DNA of 64,000 nucleotides from Catenovulum adriaticum (GCF_026725475.1 NZ_CP109965.1:1302001-1366000); one strand, 5' to 3'. Positions 18,378 to 27,095 are shown, numbered from the stretch's first letter. The notes: generated by a model from the sequence alone, not told the origin. Translations and numbers: made by a program.

Positions 18378-18995
18378 CTAGGTTCTAGTATTGGGTTTTA
18401 ACCAACGGCCAATTTTATCTCGTTTAAACCAAAGCAAACTGAGTATGATTAATAAATAAATTAAGGGTTCGGTAATATCGGCTTTGCGTGACCAGTAAAA
18501 GTGAATCCAAACTAAAAGGCTGGCAGGATAAATCCAGTTGTGGACGAGTTGCCAATTTTTGCCTAATTTACGTTTCGCAAAAAATGGAGAGGTGACGGCA
18601 AGAACGAATAAAATGACAAACCCCGACATACCCAGCCATATATAAGGCCTTTTAACTAATTCCTCAATAAATAAAGTAAACTGAAAATTAAGCTCAAACC
18701 ACCAAAAATTGAGTACATGAGTAGCTGCATAAAAAAAGCAATATAGGCCAATTAAACGTCTGGTTTGCATGAACCATGCTTTTTTAAAATATTTGGCTAT
18801 CAATGACACCATGAGAGTTATGATTAATAAATTGAGTGCACCTATCCCCGTAAAATGAATGATCGCTTTTACCGGATCTGCGCCATTTTGATCTGTGATA
18901 GACCAGTAATAGTTAAGCGTGATAGGGGTTAAAGCTAATAAATGAATAACAGCTTTAACCCACCACAATAAGTGTTGTTTGGTCATAAATGCCAT
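18378..18995 (-). CDS. msrQ: Heme-binding membrane subunit of periplasmic methionine sulfoxide reductase
   Basis: MsrQ is a b-type cytochrome that passes electrons from the quinone pool or a flavin reductase to MsrP. The 205-residue protein has about six membrane helices and the family motifs TGIGALNLLIITLMVS, RRLIGLYCFFYAATHVLNFWW (heme-ligand His), RPYIWLG, LGKNWQLVHNWIYPASLLVWIHFYWSRK (further His ligands), given here as separate pieces of the ferric-reductase-like fold. It lies 37 bases downstream of msrP on the same strand, the standard msrPQ operon. Confidence 0.92.
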   Translation of the reverse strand: MAFMTKQHLLWWVKAVIHLLALTPITLNYYWSITDQNGADPVKAIIHFTGIGALNLLIITLMVSLIAKYFKKAWFMQTRRLIGLYCFFYAATHVLNFWWFELNFQFTLFIEELVKRPYIWLGMSGFVILFVLAVTSPFFAKRKLGKNWQLVHNWIYPASLLVWIHFYWSRKADITEPLIYLLIILSLLWFKRDKIGRWLKPNTRT

Positions 18996-19032
18996 TTAAG
19001 GTTGATTTAAAAATTTTGGATTATTATTTTTA

Positions 19033-20049
19033 TTAAAAGTAGCGCTTTAAATTCATGCCCTTATATAAACTGGCAACTTGTTCACCATATCCGTTAAAAG
19101 GTAATGTTTTAATTCGCTCTTGATTAAATAACCCTCCGTCGGTAATTAAACGTTCACTAGCTTGACTCCACCTTGGGTGATCAACATTTGGGTTTACGTT
19201 CGCATAAAAACCATATTCACTTGGGGCTGATAAATTCCAAGTTGTATCTGGTTGTTTGTCAGTTAAAGTGATTTCGGTAATACTTTTTATGCTTTTAAAG
19301 CCATACTTCCATGGTACGACTAAACGAATAGGGGCACCGTTTTGATTCGGTAAATTTTTGCCGTACAAACCGACAGCTAAAAATGCGAGCGGGTTCATAG
19401 CTTCATCTAAACGTAGGCCTTCGGTATATGGAAATGGAATTGATCCACCAATAAATCGACTGGTTTGGCCGCGCATTTCATCTGGGCGGTACAGGGTTTT
19501 AAAGCCTACGTATTTCGCTTTTGAACTCACATTAGCTCGTTTTAATAAACTAGCTAATGGAAACCCAACCCAAGGAATCACCATTGACCAAGCTTCGACA
19601 CAACGCAGCCGGTATACACGCTCCTCTAAACTAAATTGTGAAAATAAGTCGTCATATTCTAGCTTGAATGGTTTATCGACCAGCCCATTTATTTTAACTT
19701 GCCAAGGGTCGGTAGTGAGTGCATCGGCGTATGCTTTAGGATCTTTTTTGTCCGTGCCAAATTCATAAAAATTATTATAGCTAGTCACTTTATCTTCTGG
19801 AGTCAGTTTAACGCCTGATTTATCTTGGGTTTGAAAATTTAAGTCTCGTAACGTTTGAGTTTTTGTGGCTGGCTTTTGCTCGTCAGATTTAAACCAATCT
19901 AAAATATCAGCTTGTGCTGGCGTGCTTAACAGTGCGCCTGCGCCAACAAAACCAAGCTTTTTTAACAAGCTGCGTTTTTCATTGAACACAGATTCGTCGG
20001 TAATTTGATTATCTTTAAATTGTGCGCGATTAGATTTTACAATTCTCAT
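19033..20049 (-). CDS. msrP: Protein-methionine-sulfoxide reductase catalytic subunit (molybdopterin)
   Basis: MsrP repairs oxidised methionine in periplasmic proteins, using a molybdopterin centre fed by MsrQ. The 338-residue protein has the sulfite-oxidase-fold signatures YNNFYEFGTDK, WQVKINGLVDKP, YRLRCVEAWSMVIPWVG (molybdenum-ligand Cys), RLVVPWKYGFKSIKSI and WNLSAPSEYGFYANVNP. The export signal around residues 25-48 reads NEKRSLLKKLGF: a Lys-Arg pair where the Tat consensus has twin arginines. It is the first gene of msrPQ. Confidence 0.94.
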   Translation of the reverse strand: MRIVKSNRAQFKDNQITDESVFNEKRSLLKKLGFVGAGALLSTPAQADILDWFKSDEQKPATKTQTLRDLNFQTQDKSGVKLTPEDKVTSYNNFYEFGTDKKDPKAYADALTTDPWQVKINGLVDKPFKLEYDDLFSQFSLEERVYRLRCVEAWSMVIPWVGFPLASLLKRANVSSKAKYVGFKTLYRPDEMRGQTSRFIGGSIPFPYTEGLRLDEAMNPLAFLAVGLYGKNLPNQNGAPIRLVVPWKYGFKSIKSITEITLTDKQPDTTWNLSAPSEYGFYANVNPNVDHPRWSQASERLITDGGLFNQERIKTLPFNGYGEQVASLYKGMNLKRYF

Positions 20050-20151
20050 GTTTCATCCTGTTAATTCTGTAATACGCAATGATTTCATTTGGATATATAT
20101 AAGCAGACAGGAAAGCAGGCATTTATATTTCAAAAGCCTGCAAATTCATCA

Positions 20152-20973
20152 TTAAGACAAAATACGCACTTCGCGTTGCGGAAATGGAATTTTAATTCCA
20201 TTTGCTTTGAGCTGCTCATAAATTTTGGCATTAATTTGGTATTTTAATTCAAAAAATTGAGTGGTTGGCACCCAATAACGTACCCCAATATTAATCGAAC
20301 TATCACCAAACTCATCGATCCCTATTTGTGCTGGGTTATTGTTATCAATGCCTTCAAAATCAGCCAATATTCGTGAAATTACTGCTACCGCTTTGTGTGG
20401 ATCTGAGTCATAACTAATCCCGACAATCGTATCTACAAGTTTGTTTTCGTAAGAGTTATATAAAATATCGCCAATTAAATATTTATTTGGGATTACGATA
20501 TCTTGTTTTTCTTCATTTATCAGCAAGGTATTGCCTAAACGAATTTCCTGTACCACCCCAGTTACATCTTGTACCGTAATGGTATTACCCACTTTAAACG
20601 GGCGAGTTAAAATAATAGCTAAACCAGCTCCATAATTAGATAACATGCCTTGCAGTGCCAAGCCTGCACCTAAAGAAATAGCACCAATTGCGGCAACAAA
20701 AGGGGTAATGCTAATACCTATTTTGCCTAATGCGATAATAATACCAATCGCTAAAACTGCAATTTTAAGTAGATTAGCCAGAAACTGACTTAGGGTGATA
20801 TCAACATGCTTATTTAATAAGAACTTCTTTACCAGTCCTGAAAACTTGGCAGCAAGCCATAAAAACAGGATAAAGATAATGAGAGCACCCACCAATTGAA
20901 AGCTGTAGGTAACGAGGTATTCAATGGCCATGTCATAATATTTTTGTAATTTTTCAATATCTTGATCGAACAT
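20152..20973 (-). CDS. Small-conductance mechanosensitive channel, MscS family
   Basis: A 273-residue channel protein with three N-terminal membrane helices and the MscS pore helix signature AAIGAISLGAGLALQGMLSN (residues about 94-113), followed by the beta domain (PFKVGNTITVQDVTGVVQEI, NTLLINEEKQDIVIPNKYL) and the alpha/beta C-terminal cage ending IPFPQREV. Length and layout match E. coli MscS itself. It opens on hypo-osmotic shock to release solutes. Single gene, with a MITE-like element between it and dsbC. Confidence 0.93.
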   Translation of the reverse strand: MFDQDIEKLQKYYDMAIEYLVTYSFQLVGALIIFILFLWLAAKFSGLVKKFLLNKHVDITLSQFLANLLKIAVLAIGIIIALGKIGISITPFVAAIGAISLGAGLALQGMLSNYGAGLAIILTRPFKVGNTITVQDVTGVVQEIRLGNTLLINEEKQDIVIPNKYLIGDILYNSYENKLVDTIVGISYDSDPHKAVAVISRILADFEGIDNNNPAQIGIDEFGDSSINIGVRYWVPTTQFFELKYQINAKIYEQLKANGIKIPFPQREVRILS

Positions 20974-21156
20974 AAACGAGCCTGTATTAATAATAGGTAG
21001 CTTAATAGTTATACTCTAGTTTATACCCTTGATGAAGTCACTTCGCTAAAATTTAGCGCTAATTGGAGACTCTGATTGAAAAAAAACAAAATAAGCTGTA
21101 ACTTTTAGGGTTTGTTTTAGGTCATATAAACTGTTGAGCAATATCGGCTCTGTTTT

Positions 21157-21424
21157 TATACCCGTGCTACCTCAACATGCTTGATTTCAGCCGGAGAAAA
21201 AAAATGCATGAGACAAGGCAAATTGCTAAAAATATAGTCGTTCTACATCAAAGCAATTTAACGGCGTATCACGCATTTTTAGCCCGGCCCCTTGGGAGCT
21301 TCACAGCGCTTGCACTACTGCGTTATATTGGTTTGAAAGGTGTCTACATTCCTTTACCAATATGCCTTGTATTGAAAGCGCTGTGATAGCTCTGAAACAT
21401 GCATCTTGAAATAGCACGGGTATA
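21157..21424. mobile_element. MITE-like non-coding element with terminal and internal inverted repeats
   Basis: A 268-bp unit bounded by inverted repeats: TATACCCGTGCTACCTCAA (from 21157) and, at the other end, the reverse complement TATACCCGTGCTATTTCAA (ending 21424); 21 of 24 terminal bases match. Inside are a second inverted pair (ACAAGGCAAATTGCTAA near 21213 against its reverse near 21350-21370) and an exact 11-bp pair TCACAGCGCTT (21301-21311) / AAGCGCTGTGA (21376-21386), so the whole strand folds into a long hairpin. No transposase is encoded. A diverged relative lies at 26034-26327. It fills most of the 478-bp gap between mscS and dsbC. Confidence 0.7.
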
Positions 21425-21451
21425 TATATTTTTAATTTAATTGAGTATTTT

Positions 21452-22174
21452 ATGTTTAAAAAAAGCATGTTGAAAAAAACAGCATTTATTATTTCATCAG
21501 TCGTAATGACATTTTCTGCGGTCGCTAAACCAAATGAAGCGGCCATTAGCCAATCAGTGCAAGGTCAGCTTGGTTTATCCGTGCAAGAAATCAGTTCATC
21601 TCCGGTGGAAGGTATTGCCAGTGTGTTAACTGATCGTGGCCTTTTTTATGTAACAGACGATGGTCAGTATTTATTTCATGGCAATTTATTTAATATTAAT
21701 GAAGGCATGAAAAACGAAACTGAAGCTAAGATGACAGAGATGCGAAGCGATGAGATGGCTAAATTTAAAGACGATGCCATCGTATATAAAGCAAAAAATG
21801 AAAAATATAGCATTAATGTTTTTACTGATATTACCTGTGGTTATTGCCGAAAAATGCACAACGAAATCCAAGGTTATAATGATTTAGGTATAACAGTACG
21901 TTACTTAGCCTTCCCACGTGGTGGTTTAAACAGCCAATCATATAACGATATGGTGAGCGTTTGGTGTGCAAAAGATGGGCAGAAAGCATTAACAGATGCA
22001 AAAATGAGCAATAAAGTTATTGCCAAAACCTGTGAAAATAATGTAGCCGAGCAATATAAACTGGGTGGAAAAGTGGGTGTTACAGGGACACCAGCGGTTG
22101 TTTTAGACAATGGTATGTTGGTGCCAGGTTATCGTCCGCCAGCAGATATGCTTAAAGTATTGCAAGGTAGTTAA
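21452..22174 (+). CDS. dsbC: Periplasmic thiol:disulfide interchange protein DsbC
   Basis: DsbC reshuffles wrong disulfide bonds in exported proteins and is kept reduced by DsbD. The 240-residue precursor has a signal peptide (cleavage after SAVA), an N-terminal dimerisation domain, and a thioredoxin domain with active site CGYC (Cys129-Cys132, in FTDITCGYCRKMH), cis-Pro loop GVTGTPAVVLDNG and a second Cys pair. It is directly followed by recJ with one base between stop and ATG; dsbC-recJ is a conserved gammaproteobacterial pair. Confidence 0.95.
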   Translation: MFKKSMLKKTAFIISSVVMTFSAVAKPNEAAISQSVQGQLGLSVQEISSSPVEGIASVLTDRGLFYVTDDGQYLFHGNLFNINEGMKNETEAKMTEMRSDEMAKFKDDAIVYKAKNEKYSINVFTDITCGYCRKMHNEIQGYNDLGITVRYLAFPRGGLNSQSYNDMVSVWCAKDGQKALTDAKMSNKVIAKTCENNVAEQYKLGGKVGVTGTPAVVLDNGMLVPGYRPPADMLKVLQGS

Positions 22175-22175
22175 T

Positions 22176-23888
22176 ATGCAAATAGTTCGGCGAACGGCTG
22201 AATTAACTGATCAATTACCACAAAATCTACATCCTTTACTACGTGATGTTTTACTCAAACGCCAAGTAACGAATGCCACGCAATTAGACTTAACGGTTAA
22301 GCAGCTTGCTAAACCTGTGTTAGCCGACATTGACGTGGCAGTTGAACTATTGCATCAAGCTATTTTGCTAGATAAAAATATACTGATAGTGGGAGATTTT
22401 GATGCAGATGGCGCAACTAGCACCGCATTAACCTACAGCGCGCTTAAACAAGTCGGTGCTAAAAAAATTGATTTTTTGGTACCGAATCGATTTGATTTTG
22501 GTTATGGGTTATCTGAACCTTTAGTTGATATTGCTCAGCAGATGAATGCTGAGCTTATTATTACCGTTGATAATGGCATTGCTTGTTTGGCGGGGGTGGC
22601 TAAAGCAAAAGCACTCGGTATTTCTGTTATTGTGACTGATCATCATTTGCCTGGTCCAAACTTACCTAATGCTGATGCTATTATTAATCCAAATCGGGCT
22701 GATTGTCCGTTTCCCAGCAAAAATATTGCCGGTGTGGGGGTTGCGTTTTATTTAATGCTCGCGCTAAGGGCGCATTTACGTCAACAAAACTATTTTAGTC
22801 AATACCAAATAGCCGAGCCTAATTTTGCTGAATTACTCGATTTAGTTGCTTTAGGTACTGTGGCTGATGTAGTACCACTTGATAACATTAACCGAATTTT
22901 AGTTCAGCAAGGCATTAACCGAATTCGCCAAGGTTATTGCAGGCCGGGCATTAGAGCGTTATTAGATATTAGCCAAAAAGATCATAAGCAATTAGTGTCG
23001 TCTGATTTTGGTTTTGCACTTGGCCCTAGGTTAAATGCCGCTGGTCGGCTAGATGATATGAGTTTAGGGATAAGCTGTTTATTAGCGCCTGATTATACTC
23101 ATGCCATGCATTTAGCGAGTCGTTTAGATGAACTCAACAAAGAGCGTCGTTCGATTGAAGCCAGCATGCAAACCGAAGCATTAAAAACCATGGAGCAAGT
23201 TCATTTTGAAAAAATTCCAGCAGGGATTTGTTTATTTCAGGATGATTGGCACCAAGGGGTTATTGGCATTTTAGCTGGCCGAATTAAAGAAAGGTTTCAT
23301 CGGCCTGTGGTTATTTTTGCCGAAGATAATGATGATGTGTTAAAAGGCTCTTGCCGTTCGATTACCGGCTTTCATATTCGAGATGCACTTGAAGCGATTG
23401 ATTCACAGTATCCGGGGATCATTATTAAATTTGGTGGCCATGCAATGGCAGCGGGCTTATCAATTCATAAATCTAAATTTGAGCAATTTAAACAAGCTTT
23501 TGAATTGATTATTGATGAACGTATTCAACCACATTTACTAACGAATACCATTTTATCAGACGGAGAATTGCAAGCTCAGGATTTAACCGTAGAAGTGGCA
23601 GACTTGCTTAAAAAAGCCATGCCTTGGGGGCAGTGTTTTGACTCACCAGTATTTGATGATATTTTCACCGTAGCCCAAGAAAAACTGCTGCAAGAAAAAC
23701 ACTTAAAATTGGTGTTAATTCATCAGTCAGGTATTGCAGTTGATGCAATTTGGTTTAACTATAACCCAAAATATTGGAAACTAGGTAAAAATACCCAAAT
23801 GCACGCTGCGTTTCAGCTGGATGTTAATCATTTTAGAGGCAAGTCGCAGGTGCAACTTATTTTACAAGCTGGACTTGAGCTTGCTTAA
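22176..23888 (+). CDS. recJ: Single-stranded-DNA-specific exonuclease RecJ
   Basis: RecJ degrades single-stranded DNA 5' to 3' in recombination, mismatch and base-excision repair. The 570-residue protein shows all DHH-family motifs: GDFDADGATSTAL, ITVDNGIA, VTDHHLPG, GVGVAFYL, ALGTVADVVPL, GPRLNAAGRL, and the DHHA1 motif GGHAMAAGLSI. ATG 22176 starts MQIVRRTAELTDQL as in homologues; the frame is open back to 22110 but that stretch lies inside dsbC. It ends the dsbC-recJ unit; prfB, its usual next neighbour, is not here. Confidence 0.95.
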   Translation: MQIVRRTAELTDQLPQNLHPLLRDVLLKRQVTNATQLDLTVKQLAKPVLADIDVAVELLHQAILLDKNILIVGDFDADGATSTALTYSALKQVGAKKIDFLVPNRFDFGYGLSEPLVDIAQQMNAELIITVDNGIACLAGVAKAKALGISVIVTDHHLPGPNLPNADAIINPNRADCPFPSKNIAGVGVAFYLMLALRAHLRQQNYFSQYQIAEPNFAELLDLVALGTVADVVPLDNINRILVQQGINRIRQGYCRPGIRALLDISQKDHKQLVSSDFGFALGPRLNAAGRLDDMSLGISCLLAPDYTHAMHLASRLDELNKERRSIEASMQTEALKTMEQVHFEKIPAGICLFQDDWHQGVIGILAGRIKERFHRPVVIFAEDNDDVLKGSCRSITGFHIRDALEAIDSQYPGIIIKFGGHAMAAGLSIHKSKFEQFKQAFELIIDERIQPHLLTNTILSDGELQAQDLTVEVADLLKKAMPWGQCFDSPVFDDIFTVAQEKLLQEKHLKLVLIHQSGIAVDAIWFNYNPKYWKLGKNTQMHAAFQLDVNHFRGKSQVQLILQAGLELA

Positions 23889-23980
23889 CAGCTAAGCTTT
23901 TGTTTTGTTTAAACTTTAAAATATATGCCTTAATATACCTTTAATATTTAGGATTTCGTTTAGTTTATTAGGTCAAGCCA

Positions 23981-25012
23981 ATGAAATACAAAGCGACTTC
24001 GTTTGATATTGCTTATAAAGCTGGGGTTTCGCAATCAACAGTCTCTAGGGCTTTGCGTAATAGCCCGTTGGTAAATGAAGAAACGCGGCATAAAATTCAT
24101 GCTATCGCTAAAGAGCTTAATTATAAAGTAGATAAAAATGCGAGTAACTTGCGCTCGCAGCATACGGGTACGTTGGCGTTGTTGCTATTTGAAGATCCAA
24201 CAATGGATGATTCTTTAATTAACCCTTTCTTTCTATCTATGCTTGGTAGTATTACCCGCGCTGCGGCTAAAAAAGGTTATGATTTATTAATTTCATTTCA
24301 ACAGCTTAGCGATGACTGGCATGCTGATTATGAAGATGCTTCAAAAGCCGACGGCATTATTTTACTGGGTTACGGCGATTACCTAGATTATGAAGAAAAG
24401 CTAGAAAAACTATATGAACAAGGCACACATTTTGTGCGCTATGGTTCAGTAGCTGAAAACCAACCTGGTGTTTCATTTGGCTGCGATAATTACCAAGGCG
24501 GTTATATGGCCACCCAGCATCTGATAAAACTGGGGCGCAAAGACTTTATATTTTTAGGTGGCGCTTCAGATAATAGCCCTGAATTTAGAGCTCGTTATCA
24601 GGGGTATTGCCAAGCGTTAAAAGAAGCAGGCTTACGTATTCGAGATAACGCACAATTAGATGCTATATCCACAGAAGAATCTGGCTATCAAGCAGCTCAG
24701 CAAGCGTTTGAGCAAAAAATAAAATTTGATGCAGTTATTTGCGCATCGGATTTAATTGCGATTGGCGGAATACGAGCGATAAAAGCCCATGGATTAACAA
24801 TTCCTACCGATGTTTCTATTGTTGGCTTTGATGATATTCCAATTGCGCATTTTGCCAACCCACCATTAACTACCATCCAACAAAATACCCGCTTAGCTGG
24901 TGAAATGTTGGTTGATGCTTTGATTAATTTAATTCATAACTTAGAAGTTAAAGCCAGCTTAACGCCAGCTACTTTAATTGTTAGAGAGTCCTGCGGTAGC
25001 GAACAAACCTAA
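23981..25012 (+). CDS. LacI-family transcriptional regulator
   Basis: A 343-residue repressor-type protein. The N-terminal helix-turn-helix is canonical (SFDIAYKAGVSQSTVSRALRN), with the hinge helix at NASNLRSQHTG, then a periplasmic-binding-protein-like sensor domain (AATQHL-like GGYMATQHLIKLGR, VGFDDIPIAHFANPPLTTI). LacI proteins sense sugars or nucleobases, but there are no catabolic or transport genes around it, so its ligand and targets are unknown; the nearest candidate target class in this window is the polysaccharide enzyme at 59.4 kb. Nine bases separate it from tadA. Confidence 0.9.
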   Translation: MKYKATSFDIAYKAGVSQSTVSRALRNSPLVNEETRHKIHAIAKELNYKVDKNASNLRSQHTGTLALLLFEDPTMDDSLINPFFLSMLGSITRAAAKKGYDLLISFQQLSDDWHADYEDASKADGIILLGYGDYLDYEEKLEKLYEQGTHFVRYGSVAENQPGVSFGCDNYQGGYMATQHLIKLGRKDFIFLGGASDNSPEFRARYQGYCQALKEAGLRIRDNAQLDAISTEESGYQAAQQAFEQKIKFDAVICASDLIAIGGIRAIKAHGLTIPTDVSIVGFDDIPIAHFANPPLTTIQQNTRLAGEMLVDALINLIHNLEVKASLTPATLIVRESCGSEQT

Positions 25013-25021
25013 ATTTAAAAA

Positions 25022-25531
25022 ATGAAAAATACAGAAACTGATAAATACTGGATGGCGCAGGCAATTGAGTTAGCAAAACAGGCTGAAGCTGAAAATGAAA
25101 TTCCAGTTGCTGCAATTGTAGTGAAAGATAACAAACTGGTTGCTAGCGCTTATAATCAATCAATTCAGCTGCATGATGCTTCTGCGCATGCAGAGATTTT
25201 GGCCATTCGAAAAGCTGGGCAGGCGCTTAACAACTATCGATTGGTCGATTGTGATTTGTATGTCACGTTAGAGCCTTGTCCTATGTGCGCAGGGTTATTG
25301 GTTCATAGCCGAATTAAACGTTTAATTTACGGCGCGAGTGATGCCAAAACAGGTGCTTGTGGGTCTATTTTAAATTTAGTAAACCATCCACAGTTAAATC
25401 ATCAAATTGATACGACTGCGGGTATATTAAGCGATGTCGCGAGTGCTCAACTATCTGCTTTTTTTAAACGCAGACGAGCTGAAATTAAACAGCAAAAAAA
25501 AGCACTTAAAGCCCAAATGCTTGAAAAATAA
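25022..25531 (+). CDS. tadA: tRNA-specific adenosine deaminase
   Basis: TadA converts A34 to inosine in tRNA-Arg(ACG), an essential wobble modification. The 169-residue protein has the zinc/catalytic motifs DASAHAEILAIR (His and Glu) and LEPCPMCAGLLVHSRI (two Cys ligands), plus YGASDAKTGACGSI near the C-terminal half, all as in E. coli TadA. It starts 9 bases after the LacI regulator gene and is probably co-transcribed with it, an unusual partner. Confidence 0.95.
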   Translation: MKNTETDKYWMAQAIELAKQAEAENEIPVAAIVVKDNKLVASAYNQSIQLHDASAHAEILAIRKAGQALNNYRLVDCDLYVTLEPCPMCAGLLVHSRIKRLIYGASDAKTGACGSILNLVNHPQLNHQIDTTAGILSDVASAQLSAFFKRRRAEIKQQKKALKAQMLEK

Positions 25532-25658
25532 CACCTTCCATTTTATATATTTTAGCGTATTCATTTATTATTTTTTTATAACAAAGATAGCCGATTGCAA
25601 AAGCAAAGGTATAATAGCAATATTTTTAATATACCTTTAAATAATCAAAGAGTCTTTA

Positions 25659-26000
25659 ATGAGTAGCGAAACCCCAAATTGCCCAAAATGCGAATCTGAA
25701 TATGTTTACCCAGATCAAAATTTACTAATTTGTCCTGAATGTGCCTACGAATGGGATCCAAATGAACCAGAAGTTGACGAAGATGCGATTAGCTTAAAAG
25801 ATGTAAACGGCAATCCATTAGCAGAAGGGGATAAAGTGACCGTGGTAAAAGATTTAAAAGTAAAAGGGAGCTCGAGTGTCATTAAAATTGGTACCAAAGC
25901 AACTATCAAAAGGTTTTTAAGTGGCGATCATGATATTGACTGTAAAGTAGATGGTGCCGGCGACATGTTATTAAAAACCAGTGTGGTTAAAAAAGCTTAA
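25659..26000 (+). CDS. yjdM: Zinc-ribbon alkylphosphonate utilisation-like protein (YjdM/PhnA family)
   Basis: A 113-residue protein with an N-terminal zinc ribbon (CPKCESEYVYP then LICPECAYEW) and a C-terminal SH3-like PhnA domain (DVNGNPLAEGDKVTVVKDLKVKG, IKIGTKATIKRF, DIDCKVDG). Despite the historical phnA name, the family is not shown to break down phosphonates and its role is unsettled. A TATAAT hexamer sits at 25610-25615 within an inverted repeat (AAAGGTATA / TATACCTTT, 25605-25638), a plausible promoter. Confidence 0.9.
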   Translation: MSSETPNCPKCESEYVYPDQNLLICPECAYEWDPNEPEVDEDAISLKDVNGNPLAEGDKVTVVKDLKVKGSSSVIKIGTKATIKRFLSGDHDIDCKVDGAGDMLLKTSVVKKA

Positions 26001-26093
26001 CCGAACCTCATATTTGGATAACTTCTGGCGGATAGTTTATAAACCCGTGTTATTTCAAGATACTGATTTCAGCCGGAGATAAAATAACCTTGC

Positions 26094-26222
26094 CCGTAGC
26101 AGCGGGTTTACCCCGCGTTTTATAGGCTTAGTCCGTAGCAGCGGGTTTATCCCGCGTTTTTATAGGTGAGTGTTTTGCATAGGTATAGATGATGTTTTCA
26201 CGCTATATAAAATCGCTGCTAC
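26094..26222. repeat. REP-type palindromes
   Basis: Two tandem copies of CCGTAGCAGCGGGTTTA(C/T) followed by CCCGCGTTTT (26094-26126 and 26133-26166), each able to form a GCGGG...CCCGC hairpin, then an opposed half GTTTTCACGC ... AATCGCTGCTAC (26193-26222). The opposed GTAGCAGCG / CGCTGCTAC ends make this a composite REP pair. The same sequences recur at 57205-57639. Confidence 0.75.
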
Positions 26223-26230
26223 TATAACCT

Positions 26231-26251
26231 GAACCTTCGGGTTCTTTTTTA
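26231..26251 (+). terminator. UUCG-loop terminator-like hairpin
   Basis: GAACC-TTCG-GGTTC followed by six T residues. A short but well-formed intrinsic terminator on the plus strand, about 230 bases after yjdM and inside the repeat cluster. Confidence 0.5.
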
Positions 26252-26577
26252 CGATATTGACATATAAATAAATAGCGATACGTGAACAAGGCACCAAATG
26301 CATTTTGAAGTATCACGGCTATAAACTGTGTTCGGCAATCTTTAGATTGTCTATTTTGGATTTGTTGAATGCAAACTATCCGGCTGTTATGACTGCAAAA
26401 CCAAATAACAGCAAGCAAATTGATATCGCCAATATGGTAAAGTTCAAGTTGATAGAGTATAGGTTACTCATAGTGCGTTTTTATCAAGGTGTATCAGTCA
26501 AGAGGGTAGAAAGGGTAGATAATATAATTAGTGAATTTATGAACATGAGGTGGGGGAGAACAGAAGGTTGAAACGCA

Positions 26578-26703
26578 TTAAAGTGCGTTATCTTCCATCT
26601 GCATATTTGCAAAAAACTTTCTTCGATTGATTACTTTAGTGTGAATTTTCTTTAACATATTTTTACGTCGACCGGCTGCGCCAGTATTTAATCTTCTTTT
26701 CAT
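26578..26703 (-). CDS. Candidate small basic peptide, unknown
   Basis: A 41-codon reading frame on the minus strand starting at ATG 26703, preceded at 6 bases by AAGGA, giving a good ribosome-binding site. The product is very rich in Arg and Lys (starts MKRRLNTGAAGRRKNMLKK, later VINRRKFF). I know of no family. The good start context and strong charge bias are the only support; it could be a small nucleic-acid-binding peptide or chance. Confidence 0.3.
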   Translation of the reverse strand: MKRRLNTGAAGRRKNMLKKIHTKVINRRKFFANMQMEDNAL

Positions 26704-27095
26704 TTATTTTCCTTTTATATTAAGTTTCTTAGACTACAAGCTTTTAGTTATTTAAACAAACAAATATGACAGAAAAATGAATTAAATGATCAATTGGCTT
26801 ACATTTAGCGGCTTAATACCGTTGTTTTAAATATTTGACCCGCTAATTAGCATAAACTCGAAGCTAAAAAATAGTTATTCATTATACAATACGCTCGCGA
26901 ATTCGAGTCTTAGGGTTAAAGCTAAAGCCAAATACACGAATAAAACTTTAGCTACTGACGATTTAATCGGTTTCTTTAAAGCACGTGATTTCGAACAATA
27001 GGTTTGCGTGTAAACGCATAGAAGCACGCATTGTGGCAAAGTTAGCAGTCGATTTTGTGTTATTTTCGTGTTGAGTTAACCAGGTATACGGTTTA
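26704..27095. other. Intergenic DNA with no recognised feature
   Basis: About 390 AT-rich bases between the candidate peptide and the hairpin downstream of cysZ. Short open stretches exist but none has a start with a ribosome-binding site or recognisable motif. I see no RNA gene or repeat. Confidence 0.5.

Larger units (their letters stand above)
26034..26327. mobile_element. Second MITE-like element, relative of 21157-21424, with REP palindromes inside
   Basis: The left end (AGTTTATA at 26034-26041, then CCCGTGTTATTTCAAGATAC, then TGATTTCAGCCGGAGA) and the right end (TGCATTTTGAAGTATCACGG, then TATAAACT to 26327) are inverted copies of each other and match the ends of the 21157-21424 element, including the internal TGATTTCAGCCGGAGA and the AAGGC before the right end. 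The middle is different: it holds REP-type palindromes (26094-26222) and a UUCG hairpin instead of the internal inverted repeats. No coding sequence. Confidence 0.6.

Noticed and set aside
18340..18395. Short direct repeat TTCTAGTAT around the msrQ stop codon
   Set aside because: Only two imperfect copies of under 20 bases; it may reflect a small duplication at the 3' end but has no clear meaning.
26305..26571. 88-codon plus-strand frame after the chimeric MITE
   Set aside because: It starts inside the MITE right end, has no ribosome-binding site or known motif, and its composition looks like random AT-rich DNA.
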